Source: a virus. Taken from it: DNA of 26,258 nt. The stretch spans positions 1 to 26,258 of the IMG/VR virus record IMGVR_UViG_3300010354_000545. One strand, given 5' to 3'. How positions within the stretch are numbered: the stretch's first letter is position 1; each line of letters begins with the position of its first letter. The notes under the pieces were generated by a model. It had not been told where the DNA came from. It ran no database searches and saw only the letters and a list, made by a program, of their open reading frames with translations. Shown here piece after piece: positions 21,643 through 26,258 of the stretch. The translations under genes and the position numbers were made by a program.

Positions 21643-22040
21643 TGAGCACACTCATTGACATCGCCACCTACCTCGACAATCAGTTGACCACACTCACGTT
21701 GGGCACCAACCTGTTCGTCGGACGTATGCCAGACACACCCGACACCTGCGTCGCCATCTACGAGTATGGCGGTGCGGCACCGGAAGAGGTCATGGGTGGT
21801 GCGTCCTCGCCGGCCCTCGAGAACCCCCGTATTCAAGTGGCAATACGAGACGCTTCGTATGCCAACGCAGAGACGTTAGCAAGGTCGATCTGGACGGCAT
21901 TGAGTGGCGTCCTTGATGAAGTGTTGACGTCGACGAGATACAACATCATCTCGGCAATCCAATCGCCGTTCCCATTGGAACGAGACACACACGACCGAGT
22001 GGTGTTCGTTCAGAACTTCGACGTTGTCAGGTCCTACTGA
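21639..22040 (+). CDS. Tail terminator / minor capsid-type protein
   Basis: This is a 133-residue protein overlapping the gp10-like stop (ATGA). LIDIATYLDNQLTTLTLGTN, LFVGRMPDTPDTCVAIYEYG, PRIQVAIRDASYANAETLA and a final PLERDTHDRVVFVQNFDVV fit the family of tail terminators that cap the tail tube (minor capsid or DUF3168-like). Genome order gp10-like then terminator supports this. Confidence 0.8.
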   Translation: MMSTLIDIATYLDNQLTTLTLGTNLFVGRMPDTPDTCVAIYEYGGAAPEEVMGGASSPALENPRIQVAIRDASYANAETLARSIWTALSGVLDEVLTSTRYNIISAIQSPFPLERDTHDRVVFVQNFDVVRSY

Positions 22041-22201
22041 TGGCCGACCCGTACGCCGAAACACGGCTAGTCCCAGAGGTCGATAGGTCAACGAGGACAA
22101 GTGTTCGCTGCGGGAACTGCGCCAAGTTGCTCGCCGAGGTCGTGACAGCGCCGTGGCGTATCAGATGCCCTCGTTGTAAGGAGAACAACTCGTCAGGATG
22201 A
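22040..22201 (+). CDS. Com-like zinc-ribbon protein
   Basis: This is a 53-residue protein whose ATG shares a base with the previous stop (TGATG). VRCGNCAKLLAEV then WRIRCPRCKENNSSG gives two CxxC knuckles (four cysteines) around a short beta segment, the layout of phage Mu Com, a zinc-binding RNA-binding translational activator of mom. No mom-like gene is visible in this window. It overlaps the convergent lipoprotein gene by nine bases. Confidence 0.8.
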   Translation: MADPYAETRLVPEVDRSTRTSVRCGNCAKLLAEVVTAPWRIRCPRCKENNSSG

Positions 22202-23011
22202 CGGGCAGGAGTTCGACGACCGCCACGGACGACAGCCCGACGAGCGGTACAACATCAGTGCGAACGTCAGGTTCTTTCGAGGGTCGAACATGTCGTCAGG
22301 GTGGTTCCAGCCCATGTCGGACAGCCACTTGCGATGGATCTGGTTGATCTGTGACAGACCGGCATCGGCCCCGTTCCATGCGTCAGACTGGCAACGTGAT
22401 TCGCGGAACAGAACGCCACTCAGCCACGGCCACTCCTCCTCAGTCCAGCCCACCTCGAGGGCAAGGTCGTGCCACTCGCCGCACTTGCCGTGGAAGGCTC
22501 GAGCCGCATCGACCGAGGCTTGACGGGCTGCCTCTTCCTCTGCTGCTTGTATCTCGGCCAGCCCATCCCAGTCGACTGTGCTGAGGTCAATCTCGGCCGG
22601 CAATAGTCCTATGTGTTCGTCGCAGAGATAGGTCAGGGCACTTGCGACGATTGCCCGTTCGAGGATGGCTCGAGCCTCAGACTCGGCACCTTCCGCGATG
22701 GTCTCGAGCATGATGTCGTAAGACATGCCGCCGTTGGCAGCCTCGCAGTAGGCGTAGCCCTGAGTGTGGAGTTCGTCGGTGGAGATGACGTCGACGTATC
22801 GACCGTAGGTCATGACGACTTCATTCTCGAAGGCGATCTCATTGTTGATCTGATTGGGGTCTGTCGTGGTGGTCACCAAGGGTGCCGGCGTGGTGGAGGT
22901 CGTGTCCAACAATGGGTTTGTGGAAGCCACTTGAGAGTCGATGCCCCCACCACACCCGGCGATTAGTGACAACGCAGCGACGAATAGTGCGCGTCGTTTC
23001 ATGACGGTCAT
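22193..23011 (-). CDS. Lipoprotein lytic transglycosylase (SLT) with DUF732-like domain
   Basis: This is a 272-residue protein. The signal peptide (MTVMKRRALFVAALSLIAGC) has lipobox IAGC, with C20 lipidated. A Thr/Pro linker (30-55) is followed by a DUF732-like helical domain (about 56-135: TQGYAYCEA, VASALTYLCDE). After a helical stretch, the C-terminal third (about 180-260) is an SLT lysozyme-like domain: LSGVLFRESRCQSDAWN with catalytic E204, GADAGLSQINQIH, and FDPRKNLTFALMLYRSSGC. It is expected to cleave peptidoglycan from the outer face of the membrane. ATG 23011 has ACAGGAG 7 bases upstream. Confidence 0.88.
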   Translation of the reverse strand: MTVMKRRALFVAALSLIAGCGGGIDSQVASTNPLLDTTSTTPAPLVTTTTDPNQINNEIAFENEVVMTYGRYVDVISTDELHTQGYAYCEAANGGMSYDIMLETIAEGAESEARAILERAIVASALTYLCDEHIGLLPAEIDLSTVDWDGLAEIQAAEEEAARQASVDAARAFHGKCGEWHDLALEVGWTEEEWPWLSGVLFRESRCQSDAWNGADAGLSQINQIHRKWLSDMGWNHPDDMFDPRKNLTFALMLYRSSGCRPWRSSNSCPSS

Positions 23012-23075
23012 GTTACAACTCCTGTCGGTCAGATGTTGGTCGCCACTAGACGGGCGAGATGTCTACAAGACTTGT

Positions 23076-23321
23076 TCAGTGACGTTCCCCGTCACGTCGA
23101 CGGCCAGCGTTGTCGACGTAACGCATCACAGTGGCCATAGTGGTGAATGAGATGGCCATCGGGACAAGCATCATCGCGCTGCCTTCTGGTCCGACATAGA
23201 AGTAACCACCCCCGACGGCCGCAAGGAACATTGCCGAGAAGGCGTTGAGTATCCAAAGCATGTCGGCCCACCTGTAGTTCCGTCGCCGGCCCTGAGTGGT
23301 CTCACGGTGTAGTGCTCGCAT
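23076..23321 (-). CDS. Two-TM membrane protein
   Basis: This is an 81-residue protein. ATG 23321 is chosen because AAGGAGACA precedes it; the longer frame starting at 23522 includes the promoter region. A basic N-terminus (RALHRETTQGRRRNYRW) is followed by two hydrophobic segments (WILNAFSAMFLAAVGGGYFY; SAMMLVPMAISFTTMATVM) and a basic tail. Being first in a transcript with the transglycosylase suggests a holin-like or envelope role; this is inference. Confidence 0.75.
   Translation of the reverse strand: MRALHRETTQGRRRNYRWADMLWILNAFSAMFLAAVGGGYFYVGPEGSAMMLVPMAISFTTMATVMRYVDNAGRRRDGERH
23079..23095 (-). terminator. Weak hairpin at the end of the two-TM gene
   Basis: GTGACG and CGTCAC form a 6-bp stem with a 5-base loop, overlapping the stop region of the gene. 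It is probably too weak to stop transcription into the transglycosylase gene 64 bases downstream. Confidence 0.25.
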
Positions 23322-23358
23322 TGTTGTCTCCTTGTCTGTGTGGTCTTCCACTCTGACG

Positions 23359-23387
23359 ACCGTATGAAGTCTTGACCAACCGTTCAA
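23359..23387 (-). promoter_or_regulatory. Promoter for the transglycosylase/two-TM cassette
   Basis: On the minus strand this reads TTGAAC (23387-23382), 17-bp spacer, TACGGT (23364-23359). The spacer holds GTCAAGAC immediately before the -10, matching the promoter at 15161-15189. Confidence 0.65.
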
Positions 23388-23410
23388 GCACCCGCAATAC
23401 ACTGGTGCGA

Positions 23411-23470
23411 CGCGGGTCATTCTGTCGTACATCATTCTGCGTCTCATACACCTACGAAGAATGAAACGCG
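23411..23470. repeat. Operator-like cluster of TCATTCT repeats
   Basis: TCATTCTG occurs at 23417-23424 and 23432-23439, and its inverted partner AGAATGA at about 23458-23464. The outer pair extends to a near-perfect inverted repeat (CGCGGGTCATTCT and AGAATGAAACGCG, 11 of 13 matching). It lies between the divergent two-TM gene and the plus-strand tail genes, so it could bind a regulator of either. Confidence 0.4.
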
Positions 23471-23475
23471 GTTTG

Positions 23476-23484
23476 TGATACCGT
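23476..23484 (+). promoter_or_regulatory. Candidate extended -10 promoter for the tail operon
   Basis: TGA followed by TACCGT, with a predicted leader of about 55 bases before ATG 23546. No good -35 is present at 17 bp. It overlaps the end of the TCATTCT repeat cluster. Confidence 0.3.
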
Positions 23485-23545
23485 GAAAGAAGATCAGTGC
23501 GCCCGTCGCCATAGGTGTCCATGTGACCTCTCTTGAGTCCTTCAC

Positions 23546-23791
23546 ATGGCGTTCACGAACTGGAGTGAGATGCGTTACAAGGTGACGGGAGGCTCGGAGG
23601 GCACGGCTGGAATCGAAGTCGCTGACAAGCGATACGAACCCGGCGACGAGGTCGAACTGACGCCAGCGAAGGCTGCGTGGTTACTGGAACAGGGCTATCT
23701 CGAGCCGGCCGATGCCAGCAAGGCGAACGCGAGCAAGAAGGTCGTCGAAGAAGAGACGGCACCGGCGATTGAAGATGGAGAGGTGGCCTGA
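23546..23791 (+). CDS. Small acidic phage structural protein
   Basis: This is an 81-residue protein. MRYKVTGGSEGTAGIEVADK, then RYEPGDEVELTPAKAAWLLEQGYLEPA, is a small beta motif frequent in phage proteins near head-tail and tail genes; the Lys/Glu tail is disordered. ATG 23546 lacks a strong ribosome site. Its stop overlaps the first tail-tube gene (TGATG). Confidence 0.7.
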   Translation: MAFTNWSEMRYKVTGGSEGTAGIEVADKRYEPGDEVELTPAKAAWLLEQGYLEPADASKANASKKVVEEETAPAIEDGEVA

Positions 23792-24546
23792 TGCCCACAT
23801 TCGCTCATGGCAAGGGAACCAACGTGTTCGTCGACGTGTACAACCTGTCGACCTTCTTCAACAACGCGGACACAACTCAGTCTGTCGACACCGCCGAAAC
23901 GACCAGTTTCACGGCGTCTTCCAAGTCTTACATAGTTGGTCTCAAGGACCAGACTGTCAGTCTGTCCGGCCTGTACTCGCAGGACGCCGGGGGCAGCGAC
24001 GTCGTCCTCTCAAGCATTCTGGGTACGGCCACCACGCCGATCGTTACCATCTCGCTGACAGGAAGCGGAATCGGCAACAGAGCAGTCCTCGGCAGGGCAC
24101 ACGAAACGAACTACTCGATCAGTAGTCCCGTAGCCGACGTCACCTCAGTCACCGCAGACTTCACAGCATCGACTGATGCCGTCGCCAACCAGACTCTCGG
24201 ACTTGCCTCTGGCGTCATGCTGACCGCAGGTGGCTCGATCGCCTACGGCTCACTCGGAAACCTCACCGCGGTCGATAACGCTGCCTCGTCGACCAACGGA
24301 GGCATGGCCACCCTTCATGTCACCGCCAACTCGATCAGCGGTGGCAACACGACCATCAAGGTTCAACACTCAGCAGACAACTCGACTTGGGTGGACCTCA
24401 TCACCTTCACAGCCGTGTCGGCATCGACCACGGCGAAACAACTCACAGCAGTCTCTGGCACCATCAACCGCTATGTACGCGCAACAGCGTCCACTGCCGG
24501 CTCGTCAGGGAGCATCACTTACAACGTCGCAATAGCCCGATTCTGA
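23791..24546 (+). CDS. Tail tube protein with C-terminal Ig-like extension
   Basis: This is a 251-residue protein. The N-terminal 140 residues (MPTFAHGKGTNVFVDVYNLS, DTAETTSFTASSKSYIVGL, ETNYSISSPVADVTSVTADF) form a tail-tube fold closely related to the next gene. The C-terminal part (about 145-251; MATLHVTANSISGGNTTIKV, VQHSADNSTWVDLITF, INRYVRATAS) resembles the extra surface domain attached to many siphovirus tail-tube subunits. It probably polymerises around the tape measure. Confidence 0.85.
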   Translation: MPTFAHGKGTNVFVDVYNLSTFFNNADTTQSVDTAETTSFTASSKSYIVGLKDQTVSLSGLYSQDAGGSDVVLSSILGTATTPIVTISLTGSGIGNRAVLGRAHETNYSISSPVADVTSVTADFTASTDAVANQTLGLASGVMLTAGGSIAYGSLGNLTAVDNAASSTNGGMATLHVTANSISGGNTTIKVQHSADNSTWVDLITFTAVSASTTAKQLTAVSGTINRYVRATASTAGSSGSITYNVAIARF

Positions 24547-24562
24547 CCAAGGAGAACAAACC

Positions 24563-24973
24563 ATGCCCACTTTCGTTCACGGCAAGTCCACCGACTTCGC
24601 ACTCGATGACACCGGCGGTACGTCACGCAACCTCAGCAACGTCCTCACCAGCGTCGACTTCCCCGAGACCATCGACACCGCTGAGACCACCGCTTTCGGG
24701 TCGACTGCCAAGTCATACATCGTCGGTCTGACCGACTCCACACTCTCGATCTCGGGCATCTGGGACGCCACTGTCGACGGCTACATCGCCGGCGGTGCCG
24801 AGCCGGCATCTCGCTCGTTCATCTACGGCCCTGCCGGTTCGACGGCTGGCAACGTGAAGTACACCGGCGAGGCCATCGTCACCAGTTACTCAATCTCGAA
24901 CCCCGTCGGAGACGTCGTGACGTTCTCGCTGGACCTTCAGGTCACCGGCTCCATCACGCGTGGCACCTACTGA
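24563..24973 (+). CDS. Second tail tube protein paralog
   Basis: This is a 136-residue protein with AAGGAGAACAAACC before the ATG. It shares MPTFVHGKSTDF, DTAETTAFGSTAKSYIVGL and YSISNPVGDVVTFSLDL with the preceding gene but lacks its C-terminal domain. It is therefore a duplicated tail-tube subunit, either an alternative tube component or a specialised ring. Confidence 0.85.
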   Translation: MPTFVHGKSTDFALDDTGGTSRNLSNVLTSVDFPETIDTAETTAFGSTAKSYIVGLTDSTLSISGIWDATVDGYIAGGAEPASRSFIYGPAGSTAGNVKYTGEAIVTSYSISNPVGDVVTFSLDLQVTGSITRGTY

Positions 24974-25001
24974 TCCACCAACAAACAAAGGAGTGACCAA
25001 C

Positions 25002-25418
25002 GTGTCCTTGAAGAACAAGATCAGGTCCGCAAAGGACATCGAACACCAACTCATCGACGTGCCCGAATGGGACGTCACGATCGAGATTCGTTCGATGACT
25101 GTCCGACAGAGGGCGGCCTTCCTTGCGGCCAACCAAGACAACTCCGAAGATGGCCCGAAGCGCATCGAAGCCGTCTACGGTCAGATTCTCGTCACGTGCT
25201 GTATCGACCCCGAGACCGGAGACCCCGTGTTCGATGAGGACGATCTGGCATGGCTCATGACTGAGAAGTCGGGCAGTGTCATCGACAAACTTGTCACGCA
25301 GTGTCTCGAGGCTTCGGGGCTGAAAGAGAAGGCGGTCGACGAGGCGGGAAAGTCCTCCTCGGGTTCGCCGACAGACACGGGCGAACCCACGGCGAACGAC
25401 GCGCCTACTTCCAACTAG
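25002..25418 (+). CDS. Tail assembly chaperone G
   Basis: This is a 138-residue protein. GTG 25002 follows AAGGAG; a longer frame from 24960 lies in the upstream stop region. VPEWDVTIEIRSMTVRQRAA and the cysteine-containing CCIDPETGDPVFDEDDL fit gpG-like tail chaperones that load the tape measure. The product ends at TAG 25416-25418 unless ribosomes shift at 25346-25352. Confidence 0.88.
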   Translation: MSLKNKIRSAKDIEHQLIDVPEWDVTIEIRSMTVRQRAAFLAANQDNSEDGPKRIEAVYGQILVTCCIDPETGDPVFDEDDLAWLMTEKSGSVIDKLVTQCLEASGLKEKAVDEAGKSSSGSPTDTGEPTANDAPTSN

Positions 25419-25558
25419 CGCGTGAACTTGGCATGACGGTCGGACAGTTGATGGACACGATGAGTAGTTCAGAGTTCATTGAGTGGCTGGCCTTGTACAA
25501 GATCGAGGCAAGCGAGCGGGAACAGCAAGCGCAACGACAGAGGGCTAAGAAGAGGTAA
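25002..25558 (+). CDS. Tail assembly chaperone GT fusion (-1 frameshift product)
   Basis: Decoding to 25352, then a -1 shift, gives 117 residues of G followed by 68 residues of the T part (VLLGFADRHGR, RAYFQLARELGMTVGQLMD, SSSEFIEWLALYKIE, basic tail), about 185 residues in total. LARELGMTVxQLxD and the F.EW...Y block are typical of the T part. The minor GT product recruits the tail-tube subunit around the tape measure. The T frame has an ATG at 25301 but no ribosome site, so independent start is unlikely. Confidence 0.92.
25346..25388 (+). other. -1 ribosomal frameshift signal (slippery heptamer plus stem)
   Basis: GGGAAAG at 25346-25352 is placed as G GGA AAG in the G frame, the same heptamer used by lambda G/T. 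After an 8-base spacer a perfect 9-bp stem follows (25361-25369, GGGTTCGCC, with 25380-25388, GGCGAACCC) and a 10-base loop. Confidence 0.93.
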
Positions 25559-25560
25559 CG

Positions 25561-26258
25561 GTGGCCGGCGTAGAAGTAGGACGCCTCGAGGTAGTCCTCG
25601 GCGTCGATACGAAACCACTAACGACTGGAGTCGATAAGGCGCAGAAGGCCGTATCGGAACTGGGCAAAGAAGTCTCTGCTGTCGGTCGTAATGCCTCTGG
25701 TGACTTCGACAAACTGCTGGACGCAGTACGTGATCTAACCCGTTCTGTCGACCGTGGTACGACAACGATGTCGTCAGGCTTCGCCGACGTCCGAGGTGCC
25801 GTACGTCAACTCGATTCGTCACTTGCTAAGGCAGAGAAAGAGGTCAAGGACCTCGACGCTGCTAGCAAGAGGGCCGGCGGTTCGATGACCGACTTGGCAT
25901 CAAAGATGACCGCTGTCGGCACAAAGATGTCACTTGCCGTGACCGCACCAATGGTGGCCACCGGTGTAGCCGCGATACGTACAGCCAACCAGTTCGAGTT
26001 CTCGATGGCCTCGATCACTGGTTTGGTCGGTGTCGCTGCCGAAGAGGTCAAGGCAATGGAAGGCGACGTTCGCTCGATGGCCGTCGAGTTTGGTCGATCT
26101 GCCCCTGAGGCTGCGGACGCGTTGTACTTCGTGACGTCTGCCGGCATCACAGGTGCCGATGCCATGAACGTTCTTGAGTCTTCACTCAAGGCAGCATCGG
26201 TCGGTCTGGGCGAGACAATGGTCATCGCAGACACAGTGTCATCGGCACTCAACGCTTA
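25561..26258 (+). CDS. Tape measure protein, N-terminal part (runs off window)
   Basis: An open frame from GTG 25561, 2 bases after the T-frame stop, runs to the window edge. It begins MAGVEVGRLEVVLGVDT, then has a helical, coiled region (KAQKAVSELGKEVS, LAKAEKEVKDLDAAS) and MASITGLVGVAAEEVKAMEG followed by APEAADALYFVTSAGITGAD, the phage minor-tail/tape-measure pattern. It sets tail length and is placed exactly after the G/T chaperones. About 232 residues are visible; the rest is outside. Confidence 0.93.
   Translation, partial: MAGVEVGRLEVVLGVDTKPLTTGVDKAQKAVSELGKEVSAVGRNASGDFDKLLDAVRDLTRSVDRGTTTMSSGFADVRGAVRQLDSSLAKAEKEVKDLDAASKRAGGSMTDLASKMTAVGTKMSLAVTAPMVATGVAAIRTANQFEFSMASITGLVGVAAEEVKAMEGDVRSMAVEFGRSAPEAADALYFVTSAGITGADAMNVLESSLKAASVGLGETMVIADTVSSALNA

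Noticed and set aside
1-26258. AATT and TTAA scarcity as a second restriction signal
   Set aside because: AT-only tetramers are expected to be rare in GC-rich coding sequence with C-ending codons, so composition may explain it without restriction.
1-26258. tRNA genes
   Set aside because: No GTTCRANNC-type T-arm with a matching acceptor stem was seen outside coding frames.

Overview
This window is a piece of a tailed-phage (siphovirus) genome whose host is almost certainly an actinobacterium. The order terminase small subunit, terminase large subunit, portal, MuF, capsid protease, scaffold, decoration protein, major capsid, connectors, tail tube, G/GT chaperones and tape measure is the classic head-to-tail order of long-tailed dsDNA phages. 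The host assignment rests on an intact WhiB-type iron-sulfur regulator, two DUF732-like lipoproteins and many start codons placed 6-9 bases after a -10 box, the signature of actinobacterial leaderless transcripts. Base composition is GC-rich by eye (about 58-60%). No integrase, tRNA or CRISPR array was seen, so lifestyle is undetermined. No gene-free stretch exceeds about 225 bases.

Layout. 1-2611: small plus-strand early or accessory genes with ATGA-type overlaps, including a winged-helix protein. 2608-3688: a minus-strand WhiB regulator diverging from a DUF732-like lipoprotein. 3693-7810: packaging module (TerS, TerL), a GP88-family protein and a portal gene that looks broken by a one-base deletion. 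7812-12197: MuF head morphogenesis protein with a C-terminal zincin-like domain, a small protein, and an XkdF-like capsid protease. 12253-15483: a seven-gene minus-strand island (Api92-like, small Cys-rich and conserved phage unknowns). 15618-17421: exported and membrane proteins on both strands (a Thr-rich secreted protein, two two-TM proteins, a Cys-rich lipoprotein). 17517-20334: scaffold, decoration, major capsid and two small virion-associated candidates, split by a strong hairpin terminator. 20346-22201: head-tail connector genes and a Com-like zinc ribbon. 22193-23321: a minus-strand pair, a lipoprotein lytic transglycosylase and a two-TM protein. 23546-26258: tail genes with two tandem tail-tube paralogs, a textbook -1 frameshift site joining tail chaperones G and T, and the start of the tape measure gene, which runs off the window.

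How it works together. The plus strand is one long virion-assembly programme. It is interrupted by minus-strand cassettes that have their own promoters and meet the plus-strand genes at overlapping stops or hairpins. Most of the recognisable products in these cassettes and their immediate neighbours act at the cell envelope or on DNA and RNA (lipoproteins, two-TM proteins, a transglycosylase, WhiB, zinc ribbons), which suggests host-manipulation or lysis/exclusion functions rather than virion structure.

The most striking sequence-level signal is that the tetramer AGCT appears to be absent and TGCA nearly absent over the whole window, while TCGA, of identical base composition, is very abundant. 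Leucine codons switch between TTG and CTN according to the preceding codon, as if to keep AGCT out.
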